64,000 nt of DNA, taken from contig CM061132.1 of NCBI GenBank assembly GCA_030789695.1, positions 154,734,817 through 154,798,816 of the forward strand. Direction: 5' to 3'. Shown here piece by piece: positions 22,025 to 32,590 of this stretch. How positions within the stretch are numbered: position 1 is the stretch's first letter; every line of letters starts with the position of its first letter. The stretch is from Scilla litardierei (lineage: Eukaryota > Streptophyta > Magnoliopsida > Asparagales > Asparagaceae). A model generated the notes under the pieces. It did not search any database, was not told where the DNA came from, and worked only from the letters and a program-made list of their open reading frames with translations. The position numbers and the translations under genes were made by a program.

Positions 22025-22264
22025 GGGGATGTGTTGTATGGGTTAGTGTGAAACATATTGGCATGTCTCATTGGTGCAGTTTTTGGGGCATGTCTCCTTG
22101 ATGATTTTTCTGTGTTAATGTGATACATATGGGCAAGGCTACGTGGGGATGTGTTGTATGGGTTAGTGTGAAACATATTGGCATGTCTCATTGGTGCAGT
22201 TTTTGGGGCATGTCTCCTTGATGATTTTTCTGTGTTAATGCGATACATATGGGCAATGCTACTT
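22025..22264 (+). repeat. 120-bp tandem duplication plus related irregular repeats
   Basis: 22025-22144 is repeated almost exactly at 22145-22264, both around GGGGATGTGTTGTATGGG and TTTTTGGGGCATGTCTCC. Looser relatives continue to about 22560 and also occur before the transposase at 17990-18730. They share GATACATATG and TTTGGGGCATG with the dense array that follows. Confidence 0.75.
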
Positions 22265-22964
22265 GGTGAAGGGTTTGGGGCATGGCTCCTTTATGCTATG
22301 TGTCATAATATGAAACATATGTGCATTGCTCTTTGGTTCAATTTTTGGCTGCATGTCTCACTTTTGATTATTTGGCTGCTTGGTTCAGATTTTGGTATAT
22401 TTTCTCCATGTTGATTTTTGTGGTTATGTGATACATATGGGCATGGCCTCTTAGTGCATGTTTTGGGGCATGTCTCCTTGTTGCTAGGTGTGATAATATG
22501 AAACATAAGGGGATGGCTCCTATTTTCAGCTTTGATTTATGGCTCCTTATTGATGTTTCCCTATAGCGCAATGATGAAGATAGTTACATGATCCCTTTGT
22601 CCCTTGGATATGCAAAAATAGGTGGATATAGGCTTGATGGTTCCACTACCTCTGCGGGTGTGATATGTGATGGAGCAACTGCTTATGTCCACCATGTTTA
22701 TTGATAAATTAACTTTCTTTCTGAGGGCTTATTTATCATATGTATCACAAAACCACATCTACACCAATGTGCAATGCCCAAAAAAAACTGAAACAGGGAG
22801 AAATGCACATATGTTTCAGCCCTATGAAGATGAACATATATTGATCACTTTGTCCCCTAGGTTATGAAGAAAAGGTGGTATGAGGCGAGAATGTTCATTC
22901 ATAATAAGCAACCGCCTAAAACATATTGAATGCTTAAAAACATGTTAACCTGAGGGCTTAGAAA

Positions 22965-25935
22965 CATATGTGCATTTCTCCCAGTTTCATTTTTTGGGGC
23001 ATTGCACATTGGTGCTGCTGTGGTTTGGTGAAACATATGTGCATTTCTCCCAGTTTTATTTTGTTGGGGCATTGCAAATTGGTGCTGCTGTGGTTTGGTA
23101 AAACATATGTGCATTTCTCCCAGTTTCATTTTTTTGGGGCATTGCACATTGGTGCTGCTGTGGTTTGGTGAAACATATGTGCATTTCTCCAAGTTTCATT
23201 TTTTGGGGCATTGCACATTGGTGCTGCTGTGGTTTTGTGAAACATATGTGCATTTCTACAAGTTTCATTTTTTAGGGCATTGCACATTGGTGCTGATGTG
23301 GTTTGGTGATACATATGTGCATTTCTCCCAGATTCATTTTTTTGGGGCATTGCACATTGGTGCTGCTGTGGTTTGGTGATACATATGTGCATTTCTCCCA
23401 GTTTTATTTTGTTGAGGCATTGCAAATTGGTGCTGCTGTGGTTTGGTGAAACATATGTGCATTTCTCCCAGTTTCATTTTTTTGGGGCATTGCACATTGG
23501 TGCTGCTGTGGTTTGGTGAAACATATGTGCATTTCTCCAAGTTTCATCTTTTAGGGTATTGAACAATGGTGCTGCCGTGGTTTGGTGATGCATATGTGCA
23601 TTTCTCCCGGTTTCATTCTTTTGGGGCATTGCACATTGGTGCTGCTGTGGTTTGGTGAAACATATGTGCATTTCTCTCGGTTTCATTTTTTGGGGCATTG
23701 CACATTGGTGCTGCTGTGGTTTTGTGAAACATATGTGCATTTCTCCCGGTTTCATTTTTTGGGGCATTGCACATTGGTGCTGCTGTGGTTTGGTGATACA
23801 TATGTGCATTTCTCCAAGTTTCATTTTTTTGGGGCATTGCACATTGGCGCTGCTGTGGTTTTGTGAAACATATGTGCATTTCTCCCAGTTTCATTTTTTG
23901 GGGCATAGCACATTGGTGCTGCTGTGGTTTGGTAAAACATATGTGCATTTCTTCCAGTTTCATTTTTTTGGGGCATTGCACATTGGTGCTGCTGTGGTTT
24001 GGTGAAACATATGTGCATTTCTCCAAGTTTCATTTTTTGGGGCATTGCACATTGGTGCTGCTGTGGTTTGGTGATACATATGTGCATTTCTCTCAGTTTC
24101 ATTTTTTTGGGGCATTGCACATCGGTGCTACTGTGGTTTGATGAAAAATATGTGCATTTCTCACAATTTCATTTTTTGGGGCGTTGCACATTGGTGCTGC
24201 TGTGGTTTGGTGATAAATATGTGCATTTCTCCCAATTTCATTTTTTGGGGCATTGCACATTGGTGCTGCTGTGGTTTGGTGATACATATGTGCATTTCTC
24301 CCAGTTTCATTTTTTGGGGCATTGCATATTGGTGCTGCTGTGGTTTGGTGATACATATGTGCATTTCTCCCAGTTTCATTTTTTGTGGCATTGCACATTG
24401 GTGCTGCTGTGCTTTGGTGATACATATGTGCATTTCTCCCTGTTTCATTTTTTTTTTGGGGAATTGCACATTGGTGCTGCTGTGGTTTGGTGAAACATAT
24501 GTGCATTTCTCCCGGTTTCATTTTTTTTGGGGCATTGCACATTGGTGCCGCTGTGGTTTGGGGAAACATTTGTGCATTTCTCCCGGTTTCATTTTTTTGG
24601 GGCATTGCACATTGGTGCCGCTGTGGTTTGGTGAAACATATGTGCATTTCTCCCGGTTTCATTTTTTTGGGGCATTGCACATTGGTGCTGCTGTGGTTTG
24701 GTGATACATATGTGCATTACTCACAGTTTCATTTTTTGGGGGCTTGTTTGGTGATACATATGTACATTTCTCCCAGTTTCATTTTTTGGGGCATTGCACA
24801 TTGGTGCTGCTATGGTTTTGTGATACATATGTGCATTTCTCCCGGTTTCATTTTTTGGGGCATTGCACATTGGTGCTGCTGTGGTTTGGTGATACATATG
24901 TGAATTTCTCCAAGTTTCATTTTTTTGGGGCATTGCACATTGGCGCTGCTGTGGTTTTGTGAAACATATGTGCATTTCTCCCAGTTTCATTTTTTGGGGC
25001 ATTGCACATTGGTGCTGCTGTGGTTTGGTAAAACATATGTGCATTTCTTCCAGTTTCATTTTTTTGGGGCATTGCACATTGGTGCTGCTGTGGTTTGGTG
25101 ATACATATGTGCATTTTTCCAAGTTTCATTTTTTGGGGCATTGCACATTGGTGCTGCTGTGGTTTGGTGATACATATGTGCATTTCTCTCAGTTTCATTT
25201 TTTTGGGGCATTGCACATTGGTGCTACTGTGGGTTGATGAAAAATATGTGCATTTCTCACAGTTTCATTTTTTGGGGCGTTGCACATTGGTGCTGTTGTG
25301 GTTTGGTGATAAATATGTTCATTTCTCCCAGTTTCATTTTTTGGGGCATTGCACATTGGTGCTGCTGTGGTTTGGTGATACATATGTGCATTTCTCCCAG
25401 TTTCATTTTTTGGGGCATTGCACATTGGTGCTGCTGTGCTTTGGTGATACATATGTGCATTTCTCCCTGTTTCACTTTTTTTGGGGAATTGCACATTGGT
25501 GCTGCTGTGGTTTGGTGAAACATATGTGCATTTCTCCCGGTTTCATTTTTTTGGGGCATTGCACATTGGTGCCGCTGTGGTTTGGTGAAACATATGTGCA
25601 TTTCTCCCGGTTTCATTTTTTTGGGGCATTGCACATTGGTGCAGCTGTGGTTTGGTGATACATATGTGCATTTCTCCAGGTTTCATTTTTTTGGGGCATT
25701 GCACATTGGTGCTGCTGTGGTTTGGTGAAACATATGTGCATTTCTCCCGGTTTCATTTTTGGGGCATGGCACATTGGTGCTGCTGTGGTTTGGTGATACA
25801 TATGTGCATTACTCCCGGTTTCATTTTTTGGGGGGCTTGTTTGGTGATACATATGTACATTTCCCACAGTTTCATTTTTTGGGGCATTGCACATTGGTGC
25901 TGCTGTGGTTTTGTGATACATATGTGTATTTCTCC
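22965..25935 (+). repeat. Satellite-like array, 69-70 bp unit, about 44 copies
   Basis: The unit contains ACATATGTGCATTTCTCCCA, GTTTCATTTTTTGGGGCATT and GCACATTGGTGCTGCTGTGG in order. Length varies by one to a few bases, mainly in the T run, so many overlapping frames stay open on both strands without being genes. Variant units recur in the same order about 1.09 kb apart (for example GGCGCTGCTGTGGTTTTG at about 23845 and 24940, and shortened units at about 24740 and 25830), so roughly 23.8-24.8 kb was duplicated to 24.9-25.9 kb. Related 100-bp segments flank the array at 22861-22960 and 26807-26905. Confidence 0.92.
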
Positions 25936-26194
25936 TAGCCCAATGATGAAGATAATTAGCTGATCCCGTTGTCCCTGCGGTTATGAAAAAATAGGTGGTT
26001 ATAGGCTTGATGGTTCCATTACCAATGAGGGTGAGAGATGCGATGGAGCAACTGCTTATGTCCACCATGTTTTATTGCTAATTTCACTTTCTTCCTGAGG
26101 GCTTATGTATCACAAAAACCCTAGCAGCAACATTGAGACATTTCCCAAATAATGAACCAATGAGCAATGCACATATGATGTAGCCCGATCATGA

Positions 26195-26196
26195 TG

Positions 26197-26260
<64 letters not shown>
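26195..26260 (+). repeat. (TA)n microsatellite, left of palindrome
   Basis: About 30 uninterrupted AT dinucleotides directly before the palindromic element. Confidence 0.95.
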
Positions 26261-26783
<523 letters not shown>

Positions 26784-27151
26784 TACTGATCAATTTGACC
26801 CTCGCTTATGAAGAAAAAATTGGTATTTCGCGAGAAGGTTCATTCATATTGAGCAACAGCCTAATACATAACTTATGGCTAAAAACCATGTTCACCTGAG
26901 GGCTTTAATTTAGTAATATTTTAATTGTCTCTTCTTTATTCTTGCTTTGTCTTTGGTTCGTTTGAGTTTTTGCGTTGTCTATGTTACGTTATTTCCTTTT
27001 ATCTTTTACTTCTGAATTAAGCCAGCTGATGTCATCTTCCGCGGGGGTTGTAACTGTCTGTAAGTACGCTGCTTCCCCCATTTTCTACTCATTATTATAT
27101 CTCTTTAAATCGTTATTCATTCAAATATTTTTTATTTCATACTAGGTTCAA

Positions 27152-27610
27152 ATGAGCACCGGTTCCAGCTCTCCTATTCATTCCATACCCAGAGTTGCTG
27201 CAGGCAGTGAGTTGGCTTCTGATGATGATGACTGTAAGTTTTGCTTCTGTGGTCTAAGGGTTGCCAGGCGGACATCGTGGACCCGAAAAAATCCCGGCAA
27301 GCGCTTTTGGAGCTGTCCATCCCGTGTGAATAGATGTAACTTTTACGATTGGAAGGATCCACCACACTTGGACTGGTCCACCTATGTGATACTGCTGTTG
27401 CTGGATGAGATAGAAAGAGGCCCCACCAATGCTGCCTCTTCCACTATGTTCTCTGATCGGCGGCTTTTAGAGATAGAGGGTCGGTTGGCCACGCTCGTGG
27501 GGCGATTTGAGTGGACCACGGTGAGAATGGACACCGTGAAGTTGGTTTTGTTTACGCTCCTAGTTTTGATGTTAGTTTTGTTATTGTTGATTATACACAA
27601 GAGTGTTTGA
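27152..27610 (+). CDS. GRF zinc-finger protein with C-terminal membrane helix, third ORF of the Harbinger element
   Basis: An intact 152-codon frame. Residues 28-69 form a GRF-type zinc finger: CFCG (Cys31, Cys33), FWSC (Cys55), NRC (Cys62) and a closing FYDWKD. GRF modules bind zinc and often single-stranded nucleic acid in larger proteins. A short linker and an amphipathic SDRRLLEIEGRL segment follow, then a strongly hydrophobic stretch at residues about 131-148 close to the C terminus, which predicts a tail-anchored membrane topology. The gene lies about 680 bp inside the right terminus and runs parallel to the transposase and ORF1. A decayed homologue has the same position in the adjacent Harbinger remnant (15120-15575). 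Upstream, an AG at about 27145 suggests an intron in the leader. It is open although the other two genes of the element are broken. Function unknown. Confidence 0.75.
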   Translation: MSTGSSSPIHSIPRVAAGSELASDDDDCKFCFCGLRVARRTSWTRKNPGKRFWSCPSRVNRCNFYDWKDPPHLDWSTYVILLLLDEIERGPTNAASSTMFSDRRLLEIEGRLATLVGRFEWTTVRMDTVKLVLFTLLVLMLVLLLLIIHKSV

Positions 27611-28293
27611 TGTTAGGTTGGGTACAATGTAACACTTTATAACTGGCTGTTTGTTATGCATAATGAGCTTGTATTATGAATACTATAAGTATTTTGTATA
27701 TTCTGGATTACTGTGTTCTGTTAAATACGAATGTGATTTCGGTTGCATGCGTTCTCTGCCTTTCATTTGTTCTTTTTATAATTTATGAATGTTGGAAATG
27801 CAATGGTCTAAGTTGTTCTGGTGCTTGATTTGTCGGAATTGCCTTCGTTTATATTTAATAGCCCAATAATGAAATTAATTAATTCTTTTTTATTATTAAA
27901 TTCGTTATTTTAATATTTATTTTTGATAAGTGTGATTTAATTATGCATATTAAATAGATATTTATTTAATAGTTAATAGTTAGTTACCTAATATTTATTA
28001 GTTTAGTTAATTAAATGATTTTTCTACTTCATATGTCCATAAGGGGTTATTCTCATCCCATAATACCATAACAAACTACCAACAATCCTCATCCAACAAT
28101 CACAAATACACTTCAACCCAAAGAAACACAAAACTTTACTATGGGCCCCACAAACAAATCACAACCCAACTTTCCCACCCACGTTCCTTCAAAAGAAACA
28201 AAAAACTCTATTTCTCTCTCCTCAAGAATCCAACATGGATTTACTATTCACAACAGTAAATCCCAATCCACTTTCACCAAAAGAAACAAGCCC
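27611..28293 (+). other. 3' untranslated and sub-terminal region of the Harbinger element
   Basis: AT-rich sequence with TTAATATTTATTT-type runs (27890-28010) is followed by about 250 bp of C/A-rich sub-terminal DNA full of CAACTTTCC and AAAAGAAAC motifs. These are near-inverted versions of the left terminus and could be transposase contact sites. No gene is seen. Confidence 0.55.
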
Positions 28294-28296
28294 TTA

Positions 28297-29081
28297 GTAT
28301 CCCAACTCAAAATCTGTCCTATTTCGTCAAATGAATATTTTATTTTTCATGTGAAAAGTATCGACAACGATGAGGGCCACAAGAAATAATGAAATGCGGT
28401 CCAAAAAAATTTAGAAACATGCACATAAAAACAAGAGAATGACCCTATACACATCTGATTTTGGTGTAGGGAGGTGCCACTTTCCCTAAAAATGTAAGAA
28501 AAGAGAAGGGTTGCTGTGATCATTCATTTGACATTTTTTTTTCCAATTTTGAAAGGTTATCACCTTTTTACATCGGACTTTCGGTGTATATATCAATTCT
28601 TAAAAACAATACAAAATTGCACGGCCTTCACCCAGCCGTCAAATGATTTTGCGTCACATGCAACGCATGAGTCAAACGGTGGCGATATTAATCCAGTATT
28701 GTATTAAATATGACAAAAAAAATTAAAAAAAGCATATTTATGCTGATAAAATAAATAAATAAATAAATTTGTTAACGACAGCATTAGTGGCATCATTAAC
28801 ATTGAATTTTTTTCCTAAATTTCCTAACTAGTGACTCACTCACAGTACCGTCTCGGCTGACTTTTTTAAGCTTTCCTTTCTCTCTCTCAAATCCATTATC
28901 TCACTCACACTCTCTCTGCTCCTATTATTATTTTGAATTCGGCATATAATTCTCAAAGCAAAGCAAAGATCATTTTGTTTAGTCGATCGATCGCGTGAGC
29001 GATCGCGTTCATAAAGGGAGGAGGAGCTGCGATCTGCTGCTGCCGGTGGTGGTGGTGATGTCGCTTTGGTAAATTCCGGTG
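28297..29081 (+). promoter_or_regulatory. Upstream region and 5' UTR of the PBL27-like kinase gene
   Basis: Contains an (AAAT)n run (28750-28770) and a pyrimidine-rich CTTTCTCTCTCTC stretch (28872-28925), like the Y-patch and CT-rich leaders of plant core promoters. A hairpin-prone GATCGCGTGAGCGATC follows at about 28988-29003. No clear TATA box could be assigned. The complete Harbinger element ends about 790 bp before the start codon, so part of its end may lie within the promoter. Confidence 0.5.
29058..29072 (+). promoter_or_regulatory. Four-codon upstream ORF
   Basis: ATG TCG CTT TGG TAA ends 9 bp before the main start codon at 29082. Such a short uORF close to the start could reduce translation or depend on re-initiation. 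This holds only if transcription starts upstream of 29058, which the sequence suggests but does not prove. Confidence 0.5.
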
Positions 29082-29220
29082 ATGGGTTGCTTCCCTTGCT
29101 TTGGATCATCGAAGGAGGAGAGGAAGATGAACAAAACCGAGGGGAACAGACGAGGAGAGAATCTAAAGAAGGAAGCTCCAGTTGCCCCATCGCCTCATCA
29201 GCTCACAAGGATTTCTTCTG
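29082..29220 (+). CDS. PBL27: PBL27-like receptor-like cytoplasmic kinase, exon 1
   Basis: Encodes residues 1-46 plus the first base of codon 47. The protein begins MGCFPCFGSS: Gly2 is a myristoylation site and Cys3/Cys6 are palmitoylation candidates, so the kinase should sit on the inner face of the plasma membrane. The in-frame GTG just before is not a start. The exon ends TCTG before a GTATGT donor at 29221. The remaining residues are Lys/Glu-rich and variable, as in RLCK subfamily VII. PBL27 in Arabidopsis acts downstream of the chitin receptor complex in immune signalling; the same role here is inferred from similarity. Confidence 0.85.
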
Positions 29221-30470
29221 GTATGTTCTCTTCTTCTTTTTCCCTTTTTGGTTCGAATTTAACAATAGAATTTAATGTAGAAAAGCTGTCCCTGATCCAA
29301 TAAATCGGGTGGCAAGATAAAAAAAAGATGGAAAGTATAAGCCTACGGTCCACGTTGCATCCATTGGATCAGGTGTCATCTGTTCTACATTAATCCCTTA
29401 ACAATATTAGTAGCAAAATTGCATATTATCTGCCAGAGAATCGGATGCCAGAGAATCGGAAATGAATGATTTTGGGGCTTTACAGCTCTAAATTAAGATG
29501 TGCATGTCAAAACAGCGACCAAATATTTTAGCTGGTAATCAATTTGATATGAATTCTTAGTGCTCGGGTCCAAAATTACATAAAAGAGAGAAACTTGCTA
29601 TTAAAAAATTAGAAATTAGGAAAAAAAACAAGAGCGTCAAAGTGTTAATGAGTTGTCAAATTATGGATTGAAGGTTAGCCCAATTGGTCTCCGTATGCAA
29701 GCGTTGTAGATAATGAGATTACCCTTGGGGAGGAACATCCCTTATTCAGAGCATGTTCAGATATTTCTGAAAGCTACCTGATTTGCCCCCCACTGGGAGG
29801 GCTCAATATAGAATAAGCCATCGCCTTTGTAGATGAACCATAGATAGAACTTCAAATCCGCATGCGCTGTTTTCAGCTGCATGGTCACCAGGCCAAGAAT
29901 TGCCGTTGGTTGGTTAGGCTATGAATCTATGATACAATATGTTATATCAATTAACCATCTTTAGGAGTTTCTATCTATGACAAAGTGTACACTGAGACTA
30001 CATTCAACCCCAAATATTAGATGAACACTATTTTACCAAGTTTTTGGGGCATGACATTATTTATAACCTCCTCAGCTGGGCACCTGACCAGATGTTAAAC
30101 AAACCCAACATAGATGGCAAGATTTTTCATTACATTTGTCTTTTGTGCACACCATAAGCCAAATAACCAAAGTGAAACAAATTGACCAAATTTGTAAAAT
30201 TGTATTGTTGGCACATGGGCTCACTTTCTAGAAGAGACCAATTTACGAACAGTACAGTATTGTTGCTGCTAAATTTAGTCAAGTTGCTGTCATTAATTTG
30301 TTTTTTCTCCCATGTAATTATCTACATGTCCCAAAGTTCTGTTTTCTGGAGAGGGGAAAAGGAGTTTTGTTAAATTTAAAGATGTAATGAGCCTCCTTAT
30401 CTCCTCCAAATTTATGTTTTCTGTTTTCTTATTTGATTATACTGAGATTTGAATTGTTTACTTTTACAAG
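29221..30470 (+). other. Intron 1 of the kinase gene
   Basis: 1,250 bp from GTATGT to TTTTACAAG. AT-rich, with a small direct repeat of GAGAATCGGA near 29435-29460. No coding sequence or transposon ends were recognised. Confidence 0.7.
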
Positions 30471-30667
30471 GAAAATCAAAGTCGAGAAGTGGGTTGGAGT
30501 CCAAGAAGGAAGAACTGGATGCGAAAGAAGGAAATCACACCCACATCGCAGCCCAAACATTCACTTTTCGTGAACTGGCTGCTGCTACCCAGAACTTTAG
30601 GCAAGAATGCTTGTTGGGCCAAGGTGGTTTTGGTCGTGTTTATAAAGGTTGCTTGGAAAATGGGCAG
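30471..30667 (+). CDS. PBL27: PBL27-like kinase, exon 2 (glycine-rich loop)
   Basis: Encodes residues 47-112 with the split Gly codon completed from exon 1. It contains [19 protein letters not shown], the hallmark preceding the kinase domain in RLCK-VII proteins, and the ATP-binding glycine loop [11 protein letters not shown] (residues 96-106). The usual Glu in GEGGFG is Gln here, a tolerated variation. The exon ends after GGG CAG in phase 0 at a GT donor (30668). The 211-bp intron that follows ends TTTTTACAG at 30878. Confidence 0.9.
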
Positions 30668-30878
30668 GTTACACAAATTCTTCTTTCCTTTTCTTTTAGC
30701 CCTACACAATGCTACTGAGTGACTTATTCGCACTCACTAATCTCAATGAAAAAGAAAATCAAGAAGACTTGTAAACTTATAAATCTGCTCAGAAAGCGCC
30801 GTAAAGATCAATTAGCGAGCTTTAAAATTTACATCTAGTTATTATTCAATTGGATGACATGAATAAATGTTTTTACAG

Positions 30879-31068
30879 GTTGTTGCTGTGAAACAACTGG
30901 ATCGGAATGGCCTTCAGGGAAACAGAGAATTTCTTGTGGAGGTCCTAATGCTAAGTCTGTTACACCATCCTAATCTTGTCAATCTTATCGGTTATTGTGC
31001 TGATGGAGACCAACGCCTCCTTGTTTATGAGTTCATGCCATTGGGATCATTAGAGGATCATTTGCATG
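30879..31068 (+). CDS. PBL27: PBL27-like kinase, exon 3 (catalytic lysine and helix C)
   Basis: Encodes residues 113-175 plus one base. [20 protein letters not shown] supplies the ATP-anchoring Lys (residue 117), and [20 protein letters not shown] the helix-C Glu (about residue 133). [17 protein letters not shown] forms the hinge and start of the large lobe. The exon ends CATTTGCATG before GTTAGA at 31069; the split codon G/AT (Asp176) is completed in exon 4, 20.9 kb away. Conservation is high and there are no lesions. Confidence 0.92.
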
Positions 31069-31922
31069 GTTAGATTTCATGCTCTCTTCATGCATTGATT
31101 AACTTGATTTCCAGTGAAATTACTAAATTACTGCATGTGTAGATCACTTGATTGGCAACTGCATTATAATGATGTAAGAAAATTGAAAGCTATTTTTGGG
31201 ATTTTCACTAGGATAACAATTGCATAGTATTTTGGCTGCAGATGATGAAAGGTTCTTTTAGATGTGTAAGGAGTTTACAATCTAATAAATACAGAACATA
31301 GAAAAATATGTAAAATAAACAAATAATAGCTCCAAAAAATGTTTGACTTTTACGACAGAACCCAAACTATATCTACGCTTCCAAGCTGGTTCTCTATTCT
31401 ACTTTTCAAGATGTGCACTTTCTGATGGTCCAACATACTGAACAATACGGCGTGAAGGAGAAATAACCTTATGAGAAATAAGAGCTTGAAAAATGAAGTT
31501 TTTTTGCTTCATGTTGTTATTGGTGTCCATTTTATGAATAACATGCTAGGCCAATATATGGAGATTAATGCTACTTGAATATATGGGAATATTTACCTCA
31601 TGTTTTCTTTTTAACTCAGGAGAAACCAGCAATCAATAGTATCTGTGGAAGAAACTAGCTTAGGCAGCAGCATGAGTTTAATATTCTCTTTTTTTCTTGT
31701 GAACTTGATTTTGATATTCCGTAAACATGCAAAATCGAAAATTCTGATCATGCAAAAGGGTGAAAAAATACCCATTAAACAAATATGCAAAAGGTTCAGA
31801 TGATTATGATATAACAATTATTCAAAACTATGTGAAGTAAGCCTCCAGGCTAGAAAAATAATTATAAAGGAACATAAAACCCAAGAAATAAAAGAAGGGC
31901 CATACCATTGCCACCATAAACG

Positions 31923-32492
31923 TGTTACGCAATAATACAATGATAAAAAACAATCGAATGAAAACGACAAAAGAAAGACACAGAATTGTTTACCCAGTTC
32001 GTCCGAAGACTACGTCTGGGGGGCCGCCAAGCCAGGGGTTCTTCACTAATTTGATGAGATAAGGTTGCAGATTACACACGATGCTACGAGGGACGCAACC
32101 CTCGAATAATGAAAAATAAAAATCTCACGAAATCTCACGCACAGGGAGGCAACTCACGCACAAGCACATTATTCTCCCAAAAAACACTCTGCACTTAATA
32201 ATGCACATTTATAAAACACAGAGAGCTTTTGTTTTTAATGCACAGAGCCTTCAACAAAAAAATGAGCACCCAATTAATGCACAGAGCCTTTTTTACCTTT
32301 TGACGCACAGAGCCTCCAAAAACAATTCTATTTTTTCAGCCTAAACCGCCGAACAAGCTTTCAACCCAACTCGATGCTGATTGATGCAAATCGCAACCAA
32401 ATTTTAGTTGATCAGATGAGATCGCAACTCCTACTCTTCCAAATTGCAACTGATTCCGGCCGGCTGATTTGTTCAGGCTCCAAATCCCAACA
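31923..32492 (-). repeat. 3' LTR of the Tork-like element
   Basis: The minus strand begins TGTTGGGATTTGG and ends GCGTAACA. Nearly identical to the LTR at 36582-37153. Confidence 0.92.
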
Positions 32493-32590
32493 ATCTCCCA
32501 CTTGGAGACTGAATCCATGTGTAATCATCTCTCCATCTTCTCATCAATAAGTAACCCCAAAAACAACGGCGGCGCCAAGCCTCGAACTCC

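Noticed and set aside
22965..25935. CRISPR-like regular repeats
   Set aside because: Units are contiguous with no unique spacers, and the DNA is plant nuclear. It is a tandem array.
22968..25963. Many overlapping open frames of 60-190 codons on both strands
   Set aside because: They are translations of the 69-70 bp tandem repeat, which lacks stops in several frames. They repeat the same 23-residue words and have no start or promoter context.
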